Assembly (NCBI GenBank): GCA_027422505.1
Contig: JAPQWV010000018.1
Span: 17,812,001-17,876,000, forward strand
DNA length: 64,000 bases
Source of the DNA: Craterostigma plantagineum
Taxonomy: Eukaryota > Streptophyta > Magnoliopsida > Lamiales > Linderniaceae
Reading direction: 5' to 3'
Shown here one piece after another: positions 52,021 to 63,900 of this stretch; position 1 is the stretch's first letter; every line of letters starts with the position of its first letter. Both the position numbers and the translations under genes were made by a program. Under the pieces are notes generated by a model, which was not told where the DNA came from, searched no databases, and was given only the letters and a program-made list of their open reading frames with translations.

Positions 52021-52830
52021 TAGGGTGGTAAACAGATCGGGTTGGGTCACCTTCGGATTCAACCCGTTTAATACACGGGTTGAAAACTTCAACCCTAACC
52101 GGACATATTTAGTTAAACAGGTTGAAAAATCAAACCCAAACCGAACCTGCTTTAATCCTAACCCAACCCGTTAAAAATTAAAAAAGAAAAAAACAAAATT
52201 GACAGAATTATAAATCCAAATTAAAAAAAAAAAAGAGAACTAATGCAATTGATTTTCTAGAAACTTCATCATAAATCATAATTAAGAAATAATTAAAGTT
52301 CCAAATAGCAAGTCTCAATAATCAAATACCAAGCAAATTATTTCATGGTCATAAAATGAAACCTAAAATCGTGCAATGGAGAGCACACTTCAAATCATAG
52401 CCATTCAGCTTTGTCACAACATTACAAATTGCAATTGAGCATAGAGATTCTTCGTGTTATCTCGAAATCAGAATTCAATTGAAGAGAACCATAACGCAAT
52501 CAACGAAGCCTGAGCTACCGAGCAGATTATTATCTCAAACAACGACGATATCGATCAATCAAGGAATGATTTCTACCTTTTTGGGGACGTTATAGTCGAC
52601 GATGAAGAACCCAGGTGGCTTGGGAGCATGTGTGAGCGTGAGAGTGGAGAGAGAATTAGGGTTAATGGGTTGATTTCAGGTTGATTTCGGGTTGAAAATC
52701 CAAACCCTAACCTGACCCACTTAATAATTGGGTTGGGTTCGGATTTACCCATATACGTAAACATGTCAAAAATGCTAACTCAAACCTGCTATATTCGGAG
52801 TGCGGTTCGTGTTGGGTTAGCACGTCGAGT
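52021..52830. mobile_element. hAT-like non-autonomous element (diverged right end)
   Basis: It starts TAGGGTGGTAAAC, a common plant hAT terminus, and both ends are full of GGGTTGGGTT/AACCCAACCC motifs in opposite orientations (52035-52170 and 52660-52830). No clean right terminus or 8-bp duplication was found, so the right limit is approximate. Confidence 0.45.
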
Positions 52831-53513
52831 CGCTTTTTAACAGCTCTCTTGAAACTCGTGGTTGTTCCATAGTCGAACTCAGGATACAAAATGAAAAAAA
52901 GGTTTTTATTGCGATTTCAATTTATCTTATTTTAGTGATATTTATTGGGCCTAGTGATACTTAATGGGCTTAACCTAGGATTCCCGTGCTTTCGGAATTG
53001 GTTGGTTGTAAGAATTTCACAATAGCTTTCGGGCAAGCCCGAAAAAGGAGCCCAAGCTTGAAATATCTGCTTTTTCCTCCAATTGAAAAGCCCAAGCCCG
53101 AAATATCGCCTCGTTATTTGATGGCCCATTCTTCTCTGTGCTTCTCTGCTTCTGAAGAAGAGATACGAGAACCAGCGGTGTTCATCGGTCGGTTCGGTTC
53201 AGTTTTTTCAAATTTCGGTTCGGTTTTTTGATTTTCGGTTTTACGTATGCTTAATCCGATATCCGAACCGTTTTAATTTGGTTCGGTTATGTTTTTTATA
53301 ATTCGGTTCGATTTTTTTCGGTTCGTTTTTCGGTTAGAATTTAATATCAACAAAAAAATATTATGAGCTAAAAGTACATAAAACAGTTTATGGTTATTAA
53401 CAAAGAAGATTTATGAAACGTGACATGTAGCAAAAACAATTCAAAGGTAAAAAAAACATGAAAATGGAACAAAACGTAAACGAAATATAAAAACATGAAG
53501 ATGCTACAAATTA

Positions 53514-54486
53514 TGTTGAGGATTCGGCGCTCCTAGGTTTGTCTCTTAGAGACCTTTCGAGGGTGTGTGAAGTTCGAATCGAAAGATTCGATCTTGACGT
53601 GTTAGATGCTCGAAAACAGAGAAGACGAAAACAGAGAAAGAACACAGTGTTTACGTGGTTCGACTCCAAATTGAGTCTACGTCTACGGACCAACTAGAGT
53701 GTTTTATTCCAAACTACGAATTGGGATTACAAGCTCTCAACTTTCTCACCAACTCTCTAGTTTACATCACTCGCTAAATATCTCTCTATCGAAAGCTAGG
53801 ATCGTTCAAAGTCTGCTACTTGAACACTGCTCAACTAATATATATAGCTTCAGGAAATTAACACCTTTAAACCGTTCATCAACTTATCTTGTCAACTTGT
53901 ACAATGCGCTTCCAGACTTGTACTGCACTTTATGCTACAGCTTATAGAAGCGTGTTGGCAACTCTATAAGTCAAATATCAGCCCTTAGATAATAGCCCGC
54001 CAAATCCAACGATCCAAATGCAAACTTGATCAATAATAAAGACTCAAATTCCTGAAGCAAAACAACCGTATCTAAGCTCCATCTCGATCCTTTCATTCCA
54101 TATACATAGAGCCGGCAATATTACCTGCGGCCCGCCCCGCCCAGCCACGGGGCGGGTTCCGATTTTTCAGGCCCGCCCAAGCCTGCCGTGGGCTTCGGCG
54201 GGGCGGGCTGGCCCGCCAATAATAAATATGATATATTAATTGTTTATATATAAATTATATAATTTTTTATATTCTTTTGGTAAGATTTTATAATTTATAA
54301 AATTAAAAGATAAATTAATTAATATTTTCTGAAGTTGAAATTTACTAAATATATTTATTTATTTATTTTTTTTATTTTCAGGTTCTTTTGTTTTTTTTTT
54401 AATTTATGCAGGCTAAGGCCCGCCCCTGCTGGCCCGTTTTGACAGGTCTACATATACATCATGGTTTTGGCTCATACATCTCAACA
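53514..54486. mobile_element. solo LTR of an unknown LTR retrotransposon
   Basis: It begins TGTTGAG and ends CTCAACA, an inverted-repeat LTR terminus (TG..CA). AATTA flanks both ends (53509-53513, 54487-54491). Removing the nested MITE leaves about 620 bp. No internal retroelement genes remain. The orientation is uncertain. Confidence 0.75.
54107..54450. mobile_element. hAT MITE nested in the solo LTR
   Basis: It starts TAGAGCCGGCAA and ends TTGACAGGTCTA, imperfect hAT TIRs. CATATACA flanks both sides exactly (54099-54106 and 54451-54458), an 8-bp target duplication. The ends are GC-rich (GGCCCGCC motifs) and the centre is very AT-rich. 344 bp, no coding capacity. Confidence 0.88.
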
Positions 54487-54806
54487 AATTATTTGGAAGA
54501 AAAATAGCATTTGATTGGTGAGGAAAACATTCACCTAAAAATGGAAAAAGTATACTACTGAAATTATATTTACTGTATTGTTTATGTTATGGGAGAAAAA
54601 ATAAATGATTTTTAATATTTTTCTATTTTTAATGTACGTATGTAATTTCAGTTTGGTTTTTCGATTTTACGTATGCTTAGTCCGATATCCGAACCATTTT
54701 AATTCGGTTTTTTACAACTCGGTTCGTTTTTTTTTGTTCCAGTCTTTTTGGTTCGGTTCGGCCGGTTTTTTCGGTTTTATCCGAAATTTGAACACCCCTA
54801 GAACCA

Positions 54807-55139
54807 AGAATTGCTTTTTAACGAAAAGATTGCCTATTTCGATTATATATATAGAGAGAGAGAGACCATTGACCATAGTAGGAGGATTTGGTATATTGAA
54901 GTGGTTAAGAACACAAAGTAAAACCAACTCAAATCGCTTTGTCTCTGGCACATAACGTTGTTTAAAGCTTCGTTCGAAGCAGTTGCGTTCTTTCCAACAT
55001 ATTTCAAAGTACCGACAAAGATTCTCTACAGCAAACACCTAATACTAACCACTCAAAAAAAGTCCCAACTTTGAATCGTCGATTATCCGATTAATCTCAT
55101 CACCCTCTATAATAAGCCCACGAACGATAATCGATTCCT
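54807..55139. other. promoter region of the b561/DOMON gene
   Basis: A short region upstream of the ATG at 55140; a small GA-rich tract lies near 54852. Nothing else is identified. Confidence 0.4.
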
Positions 55140-56560
55140 ATGCCAAAGAAAAGAAAAACGATGTTAAGACCACTATCGATCACAGTATGCTTGCTTGTTT
55201 CTCTATCCATATCACTCTCCCATGCCCAACCATGTTCGAACTACTACGCCTTTCCTTCTAACCAAACATTCAATTCTTGCATCGATCTCCCTTTCTTGAA
55301 CTCATATCTCCACTACGACTACGACCAATCTGCAAGAACCCTAAAGATCGCTTACCGTAGGGCTGGAGACTCTTCGTCGAAGTGGATCGCATGGGGAATC
55401 AACCCAAATTCTCAGGGCATGGTTGGCGCGCAAACCCTAGTCGCTTATCAGAAATCAGATGGAACCCTAATGACCTACACTTCGCCGGTGGATAGTTATC
55501 AGACGCAGCTGAAAGAAGGGAACTTGACCTTCCCAGTTTATGATCTAGCGGCTACTTTTAACACAAACGAAACCGTCATCTTCGCTACGCTGAAGCTCGA
55601 TAACTTGACCTCCGAGGTTATTAACCAAGTGTGGCAAGAGGGCCCGCTTTCGAAGGACTTTTCTCCGTCGATTCATGCTACTTCGGGCTCTAACGTTCAG
55701 TCAGTTGGGATATTGAATGTTCTTACGGGGAAGAACCAGACAGCGTTGGGACCATCAGTTATTAGCTCCATCGCATCGAAGAGAAACGTAAGATTTCTTG
55801 GTATATTTATTGCCTTCCGTCAAATACCGTATTTTTATTAGTCGAACGAACTGATTGAATGACGCTTTTTGGTTGGTGAATTTCTGCAGTTGCATGGCAT
55901 ATTGAATGCTGTAAGCTGGGGAATTATGATGCCTTTTGGAGCTTTAATCGCAAGATATTTGAGGGTTTTTCCTTGGGCAGATCCAGCGTGGTTTTATCTC
56001 CATGCGAGCTGTCAAAGCTCGGCTTACATTATTGGAGTTGTTGGCTGGGCATTAGGACTTCAACTGGGAAAAGAGTCCCATGGAGTTCAGTACAACGCAC
56101 ATAGGATCATAGGCATTGTCCTCTTTAGCCTGGGAACACTTCAGGTGTGTAATAAATATTATGGTATTAAATTTCGATCTGTTTGAAAATGACAAAGAAA
56201 ATACCCTTGTTGGCGCAGGTCTTTGCCTTGTTTCTAAGGCCAAGAAAAGCTCACAAGTACAGATTTTTATGGAACATTTACCACCGTTCGATTGGATACG
56301 CTGTGATAGCCCTCAGCATCATCAACATATACAAGGGATTCGACATCTTAAGGCCCGAAGAGATGTGGAAGAAGATATACCTGGGAATTCTCATAGGCAT
56401 AGCTTTTGCCTCGGTGGCCCTCGAAGTTTATACGTGGTGTTTTATTTTGAAGAGGAAGAAGACAGATCGGAAGATGCAAAGGGATGAGGGCAACGGTTAC
56501 TACCATGGATATGGAGTTAGGGAGCAAGAAAGAGTGTACGATGATGGATACATGACTTGA
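55140..56560 (+). CDS. cytochrome b561 and DOMON domain protein
   Basis: Three exons (55140-55787, 55890-56144, 56219-56560) in phase 0 give 414 aa. A signal peptide (second Met at codon 8, then [18 protein letters not shown]) is followed by a DOMON domain about 45-170 with WIAWGINP and [11 protein letters not shown], several N-glycosylation sequons (NQT, NET, NLT), and a b561 core from about 217. Four histidines at the haem-ligand spacing are visible: H218, H254, H287 and H323. The C-terminal tail is charged and cytosolic. Family members are plasma-membrane ascorbate-reducible redox proteins that may move electrons to the apoplast. The start could also be the ATG at 55161. Confidence 0.92.
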
Positions 56561-56912
56561 TGTTCATCGGATATTTTGTCTCGATCTTTCTTTTCTGTGC
56601 TGTGTGTTAACAGGTCCATGTTCATGTAATCTAATGTTCTTGAATACTGTAGTAATATAAATTTATTTTCTTAGATTCAATATATTACATTCATCAAGTC
56701 CCACGCTTACAAGTAATTAACAAGCATAATAAGCAGCACATGACCCAAGTCCCAAAGTACAAGAAAAAGTAAGAACCATAGCAGTAACAAGCTTAATATA
56801 AAAGACACATCGACTTCTTGTTCTAACACATGCTTAAAGCAACAACTGAAATGACACGAATACTATCAATCCCCTGACTCTCCTCTCACTCCTTGGATTT
56901 CTCGACGTCTTT
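56561..56912. other. convergent 3' regions of b561/DOMON and acidic-protein genes
   Basis: AT-rich spacer expected to contain both 3' UTRs. No other feature is seen. Confidence 0.45.
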
Positions 56913-57537
56913 TTACTCCTCAGCTTCTTCTGTCTTCGCAATGGGTTTTTCTTCATGATCAGCTTCATCCTCAACGGCAGCTATCGCAGGCTCTTTAGCT
57001 TTCCCTTCTGGCGCTTCTGCGATTGGTTCTTCGGTGTTTGCTTTCTCCTCAGCCTCGGTTTCTGCTTCTGCTTTATGCTCTTCAGGCTCGGTTTCTTCAG
57101 CTTCCTCTTTGGATTCTTCATCAGTTGCTACTTTCTCTTCAGGCTTGGTTTCAACTTCTACTTTGGACTCTTCTGTTGTGGCTTTATCTTCAGTACTGGG
57201 CTCTTCTTCTGCTTCTGCTTCAGGTTTTTCAACGTCTTTAGCCTCCTCGGCGGCAGGCGGCGCCTCCTCCTCGACGGTGGTGGCAGTGATTACGTCATTG
57301 GTGGGGACGATCTCCGACACAGTTGCTGGCGCTGGCGGTGGTGGGTTAACTGATTCAACCTGTAGAATATATATATATATATATATATACACAGAAATAT
57401 ATGTATGGAAATTCTCGTATTAGTTACTTCGATTATCGCACTTCCCAACTGCATGCTGCAACTGATATGCATGTATGTATGTATGCGTATCAGAAACTTC
57501 ATAGTTAGGTGTATGATATTACCTGGGCAGTGGCCAT
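56913..57537 (-). CDS. acidic Glu/Ala-rich disordered protein
   Basis: A five-codon first exon (57537-57523, MATAQ) joins a second exon (57359-56913) in phase 0, giving 153 aa and a stop at 56913-56915. The intron holds a TA microsatellite. After VESVNPPPPAPATVSEIV the protein is nearly all Glu, Ala, Lys, Thr and Pro, with repeats of the type EEPSTEDKATTEES / EEKVATDEESKEEA, so it is strongly acidic and probably unstructured. No catalytic domain is seen. Similar short acidic proteins starting MAT(A/V) occur in plants, but no function can be stated. Confidence 0.7.
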
Positions 57538-59007
57538 AGTATTCTGCTAAGTATGGAAAAGCACTGAAAAGAAAAGGAGAATGAGAGAGCTGTTAAGCAA
57601 ATTTATGCGCTAGTGGTGATTCCAAGTGACGGACTAGAGGGGCTATTTATAGAGTATGTCAATAAAATAAGGGGAATTACACAAAAAGTATTTAATTATA
57701 TAAAAAGTTACAAGTAAGTACCCTGTCAGTATTTTTTATATGTGTTACCGCCGCAAAGTACGTCATATAACACATTTAGTTACCATATGGAAACGTATTG
57801 TTGTACATAATACAGTGAGAAATGGTACATCATATAACACAATATCATGGCGTATAGAAACGGTACTTTGTACCATATAAACGCGTGACGTAGTACGTAA
57901 TACACATATAAAAAGACACGTCATGACTGCAAGATATTTTCACATAAATGGGTACTGACTTGCAAAGTTTTTCTGACATGAGTACTTGTATAAAAAAAAT
58001 TTTGATATGGGTACTGACTTGCAAATTTTTTATATAAATGAGTATTTTTACGTAGATTCCACATAAAATAATAGACGATAAAAGATAGAATCTTTGGCCA
58101 ATTGACATGTCTAAGATATATGATTGTGAATTGTGATGCATATGAAAATTAGGCTGGTCTAGCTGTAAAAAAAAAACGTGGCTTTTTTCTTCCCGAAAAG
58201 AAATCCAACTTTATTCAAGTAATAGGATGAGTAGGGCTCCTCATAGTAATAATTCATGGAATTGAGGGGCTTTTGAAGAGGCAAAGCCACATGGTTTTGA
58301 TAAATGGCAGAGAAAGAGACTTTTTCTTGAATGGATTGCTTTTCAGTGTTCTGTGCTGTAGTTTGCTTAGGTGACTGTTGTCATCATGCTTTCATGTTAT
58401 TATTGCATGAAAGGAGTGAAAACACAACTAAATTAAAGCCGTGTAGATCACGCACTTGAAAAACTGCTTCTTTGGTAATTGTATAATTTACAAACTGTCC
58501 TCAAAATAGTTTACATCAGATCATTACATACCAATCCCCAGGTAAATAAATATCCTTACAAATATACTACGCCAACTCGTCTTCTCAGAACAGTGACGTG
58601 GCACTACTTTCGGTGCCACGCAGAAGTGGGGGCCTTGTTCATGGCGCTTTATGAGTTGTACGTACGCTCGCCTGCAATTGTGCTATATTGACAGAATAGA
58701 AAAGTTTGATTGAAATCTTGGACGGTGGGATGGACCCCACATTGATTCCGATGCCACAGCCTATGAGGTAGTGCCACGTGTAACATTGTCCCCTTGAATG
58801 ATAAACTGGAGTCCATTTGGTGTTATGACTCTCTTACCTTCACCGGTATGCAACTTAGTGCAAGTATTCGAATCTTGAAAAGCCTATGTACGTAAATCAG
58901 TGTTTAATCTAATTTGATAAATAGTCGAATCAAAAGCTCGAGAGAAATTAATACAACCAAGGGATAAAAAAACTCAAATTTCTTGATGGAAAAAAAAAAA
59001 CCCAACT
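57538..59007. other. 1.5-kb spacer without recognised features
   Basis: Contains the promoter/5' UTR of the acidic-protein gene on its left and the EMC3 3' UTR on its right. A degenerate internal repetition (GTACTGACTTGCAAA at about 57953 and 58012) is visible. Short ORFs lack recognisable domains. Confidence 0.45.
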
Positions 59008-60301
59008 TCAAGCGACGAGTTTCTTCAATGCTGTTGCTGCTCGGTGCTCGAATTTCGGCAAGGCCCATTCGTGTTGAACGATGTCTAGATTATCTTTCTC
59101 GGCGCCCAAACTCTGAAACGAATAGTAGGATATATCATATGCATGGTTCTATCAATCAAGCAGTAATAACCTCTTCGAAGTATAACAAAAGAAAGAACAG
59201 ATAATGGAAGAAACTGAGCATGGTAAATGAACTCTTGGAATAGATAGCAGAAGAAAGAGTTTTAAGCATACCTTTGTTGGGTCGAATCCAAATCCACCAC
59301 CACCCATTTGCATCATGCGCTGAGCATCATCAGTGGCTGATGATAATGAAATACCATGAGTTAGTTCGCCGTCGAAAAAAGAACTATCAAAGCACTTTTC
59401 AAGAATTGGTATCTGTTTTTAAATGCAAAGATTTTACTACAGACCGTTTTCCTCTCCCAATATAAGGCTGAAAAAACCCCTGAGACCAAATAAATTGAGG
59501 AAATACCTGCAGAAATAATGAAACTCGGTTATCAGCATTGACAATCTTACAGAGAAAAACTGCTCTGAAACGAGCGAGAAATGACTATCTATACCATGAA
59601 CGACTGCTAACATAGCTGACATCAACGGTGCTTAAATCTATTCCATTCTGCAGCATGCCCCGAAATCTCTGAGTGAGTGGAAATGGAATCTTCGCTGAGA
59701 AACAAAATGTGCTCGAGACAATTAACATATGATGGCGAGTCAAGATGATCGGAAGATGTATAACATCAAATGCCTTCTGATTCGAAGACAGCGCATAAAA
59801 AATTACAACAAACAAGTTCATTCTTAAACACATTTGAGAGAATGCGAGGATAAAAGACAGACCTGCTACAAACCCAGAGAAGAAGAAGTTCACGAATGCA
59901 AAAGTAAGCGTCTGTTCAAGGAGAAATCAACGTGTTAGTAATAATAATAATAATAACAGAACTTTCCCACCAACCATTGATCTAATAGAATTTTTGGTAA
60001 ACCACACCTGTGGTACGATCATTGAGAGATTCTTTTTCATCATATCCATAGCCATGTTAGGATCTGAGAACATTTGTGCCTGTGGATTCTGCCCTTGCCC
60101 TTTAGGCACTTGTAATAACCCATTCTCCTGCAAACCAAAGTCAACTATTCCATCCTAAGATACCAACCTTAAGTGAAGACATCATCAAATAGAGTTCAAA
60201 CAGAATCTAACCTCATTTGTGTAATAATTCTTACGTGCTCTGAATGACTTTGCTGGAATGAAATTAGCAGCCGACTTGAGATTCCTCGCCCTAATTATCA
60301 A
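59008..60301 (-). CDS. EMC3: ER membrane protein complex subunit 3 (EMC3), lacking exon 1 in the window
   Basis: Seven exons, 60301-60212, 60127-60008, 59911-59863, 59694-59595, 59506-59445, 59336-59272 and 59112-59008, give 196 aa in a continuous frame. Visible blocks: [97 protein letters not shown] and [22 protein letters not shown]3 is the Oxa1-superfamily core of the ER membrane insertase. The expected first exon (roughly 50 aa with the first TM) is absent between 60302 and the Copia element, which therefore appears to sit in intron 1; the exon should lie right of the window or be lost. The first acceptor could be 4 bp earlier (60305), but 60301 keeps phase 0. Confidence 0.9.
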
Positions 60302-60596
60302 CTGTCTGATAGACAGATAAAACAGAGAATCAAATAATCACCCAGAAAAGTTTCAAAAGCGTTCAAATTAGCTAAGAAAAGTGTGATGTGACCTCGATGC
60401 TGAAAAATGAATAGTAATTCCACGCGTTATTTGAGAAGTCCAAATGTGCATATGAAAAGAAGAAAGGCAGCTTTATTTTTATCAGGCGCACACACTTGAG
60501 AATTGATTGGTCATCAAACTACTGCTGCGTATTTCATTTGGTTTTCTCTTCTAAGGAGCTCACGCGATGGTGATGCCTTGTCCATTTCCTCAGCCT

Positions 60597-60611
60597 TTTA
60601 TCTATAAATAG
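60597..60611 (+). promoter_or_regulatory. TATA box of the Copia LTR
   Basis: TATCTATAAATAGATA is a strong plant TATA element, about 345 bp before the gag-pol start codon and inside the LTR. It is well placed to start the retroelement RNA; the start site itself is not determinable. Confidence 0.6.
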
Positions 60612-60947
60612 ATACATTCGACGAAGGATAAAAAATCACCACAGCCATACAGATCTTCTCCTCTTCGGTTATTTTTTGTAGCCTACTCCTTATATTGTTG
60701 TAGCTGCTTTTATATCACGTCAGTGTACGTGTTTGTAATCTCTCCACATAATAAAAAAGTTCTACCCTCCGGCCCGTGGACGTAGGTCATTCTGACCGAA
60801 CCACGTAAATCTCGTGTCGCTGTCCAAATTTATTTTTCGTCTCTATTATTTATTATCGTCATTTTTCGGGCAAAATAATTATCGGGGATTTCCGCATATC
60901 CTAACAAATTGGTATCAGAGCCAACCCCGATTTATTTTTTAGCCACC

Positions 60948-63900
60948 ATGACGATAACAAAAATGTCAATTGAAAAGTTCGACAGAAACGTCAACTTTGC
61001 AATGTGGAGTCTCAAGATGGAGGCCATACTCATTCAAGACGGTTGTGAGGTGGCGCTTGAAGGCGTAAAGAAGAAACCAACCGAAATGAAGGACGATCTA
61101 TTTAATGAATTGGACAAGAAAGCCAGATCGACTATTATCTTAAATCTCTCTTACGAGGTTTTACAAGAAGTTGCCACAGAGACGACGGCCATGGGTATGT
61201 GGGATGCGTTAAAAGCGATCTACATGAAGAAGACTAAGGAGAATCGGCTTTATTTAAAGCAGAAGCTATACAGTATGAAAATGACGGAAGGTACTTCTAT
61301 TCTCTCGCATCTCGATAAATTCGATTCTATCATTATTGATTTGGCGAACGTAGAAGTAAAAGTGACGGACGAAGATCAGGCCATAATATTGTTGTGTTCC
61401 CTTCCCTCATCTTTAAAGCATTTTCGTGACACCATAATCTATGGAAACGATACGATATCGTATGCTAGTGTCAAATCTGCTTTACAATCGAAAGAACAGA
61501 TAGACAGGGATATTACGGGAGAAGCAAGTGGTAGCCAGGCAGAAGGCCTGTTTGCACGGGGAAGACCAGAACGTAGAGAAGCTGAAAGTAGCAGATCGAA
61601 AGAAAGGTCGAAATCCAGGTACAGAAATAAAGTCTGTAATTTTTGCAAGAAAAAGGGACACATTAAAGCTGATTGTTTTAAATTAAAAAATAAGGAGAAA
61701 AATAATCAGCAACTTAATAAACCCGCCGAAGCTAGTGTAGCTGCAGATGAGAGCGATGGAACTATATTTGTAGCAACGGCAAATATTGTTAGGTCTGAAA
61801 ATGAGTGGATCTTAGATTCGGGTTGTTCTTACCACATAAGTCGGAGTCGGGATTATTTTTCCACATATGAAAAATTCGATGGTGGATATGTTTTAATGGG
61901 AAATGATGCTCCGTGTAAAGTTGTTGGTAAAGGCACAGTTAGGATCAAGATGTTCGACGGAATCATCCGAACGCTCACAGAAGTCAGACATGTTCCAGAT
62001 ATGAAGAGAAATCTTATCTCTTTAGGCACACTTCAATCTCAAGGGTGCAGGTTCTCAGGTGAAGATGGAGTTTTGAAAATTGCCAGAGGTGCCCTCGTCG
62101 TAATGAAAGCTTGCAGGTCTGGAAATTTATATGTTTTGCAGGGAACTACAATTACAGGTTCCGCTGCAGTTTCGACATCCCCGGAGGTTGATACCACGAG
62201 ATTATGGCATATGCGGCTTGGACATATGGGAGAAAAAGGCTTGACGATTTTAAGCAAGCGGGGCCTACTTTGCGGTCAAAGTACAGGTAAGATGGACTTT
62301 TGCGAACATTGTATTTTTGGGAAGCAGAAACGAGTTAGCTTCAATTCGCCAGCTGTCCACAGGACGAAAGGTACTTTGGACTATATTCATTCTGATGTAT
62401 GGGGTCCTTCTCGTGTTCCGTCCAAAGGTGGTGCAAGATATATGTTGACTTTCATTGATGATTTTTCAAGGAAAGTCTGGGTCTATTTTCTTAAGCAGAA
62501 AAGTGATGTTTTCCTAACATTTAAACAATGGAAAGCTTTGATTGAAAAGCAGACAGGAAAACAGATCAAGCGGTTGCGCACAGATAATGGCTTAGAATTT
62601 TGCGGAAGCGAATTCAATGAATTTTGCAAGAATGAAGGTATTGCTCGACATCACACTGTTCGAATGACGCCTCAACAAAATGGTGTTGCCGAGCGCATGA
62701 ACCGGACGCTTTTAGAGAGAGCTAGATGTATGATCTCCAACGCGGGGTTGACAAATGATTTTTGGGCTGGAGCTATCGCCGCAGCATGTTATATTGTCAA
62801 CCGTTCACCGTGTTCACCGATCAATTTCAAGACTCCTGAGGAAGTTTGGTCAGGTACTCCTGCTGATTACTCCAACTTAAGAATATTTGGGTGTCCAGCT
62901 TATATGCACGTAAACGAGGGAAAATTAGAGCCTAGAGCTAAGAAATGTATTTTCCTCGGTTACGCTTCAGGGGTGAAAGGATATAGACTATATAATCCTG
63001 ATCCCAAGTCACCCAAATTTATAATTAGCAGAGATGTTACATTTGACGAGTCTTCTATGTTACATCCTTCGAAAGAGTCTACTAATTCTTCTAATGAAGA
63101 GAAGAAGGATAGTGTACACAGCGAGGTGGAGCTCGAGATCAACAAAGATCCTTCAGATGACCCTGCTACGAGTTCAACAGATCAAGGGGATGAGCCAGAA
63201 CCTGATTCAGATCCTGTTGAAGATGAAAGCGTCGAGCAGGAATATTCTATAGCCAGAGATAGGGAGAGACGGGAGATTCGACTACCACAGCGGTACGTAA
63301 ATTTAGTTTCGTATGCTTTATCAGTGGCGCAAGAAACAGGTGGAGGCGGCGAACCTTCTACCTATTCGGAGGCAATAAGCGATGTTAATTCTGATAAGTG
63401 GCTGGTAGCGATGAATGAAGAAATGGAGTCTCTGCACAAGAATGGTACGTGGATTCTTGTGCCGCCGCCGAAGAAAAAGAAAATAGTCGGATGTAAGTGG
63501 GTCTTCAAAAAGAAAGAAGGTATATCTGGTTCAGACGATGCAAGGTATAAGGCACGATTAGTCGCGAAAGGCTATAGTCAGGTACAAGGTGTTGATTTTA
63601 ATGATGTATTATCACCTGTCGTTAGACATAGCTCTATTCGTGTATTACTTGCATTCGTTGCCATGTATGATTTGGAGTTAGAACAGTTTGACGTCAAGAC
63701 AGCGTTCTTACATGGCAATTTAGATGAACAGATTTATATGAAGCAACCTGAAGGCTTCATAGTTGAAGGGAAGGAAGACCAAGTTTGTCTACTGAAGAAA
63801 TCCTTATACGGATTAAAGCAGTCTCCAAGACAGTGGTATAAACGGTTTGATTCTTTCATGTTGGGTCATGGTTTCTCCAGGAGCATGTATGATAGTTGTG

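Larger units (their letters stand above)
53175..54798. mobile_element. outer hAT-like element (CGGTTCGG-rich) with nested solo LTR
   Basis: The left end G-C-GGTGTTCA and the reverse complement of the right end GGGGTGTTCAAATTTCGG match; GAGAACCA (53167-53174) and TAGAACCA (54799-54806) form an 8-bp target duplication with one mismatch. Both arms are rich in GGTTCGG motifs, and a 40-bp block (TTTTACGTATGCTTA...TCCGATATCCGAACC) recurs in direct orientation near 53240 and 54665. After removing the nested LTR about 650 bp remain. Confidence 0.65.
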
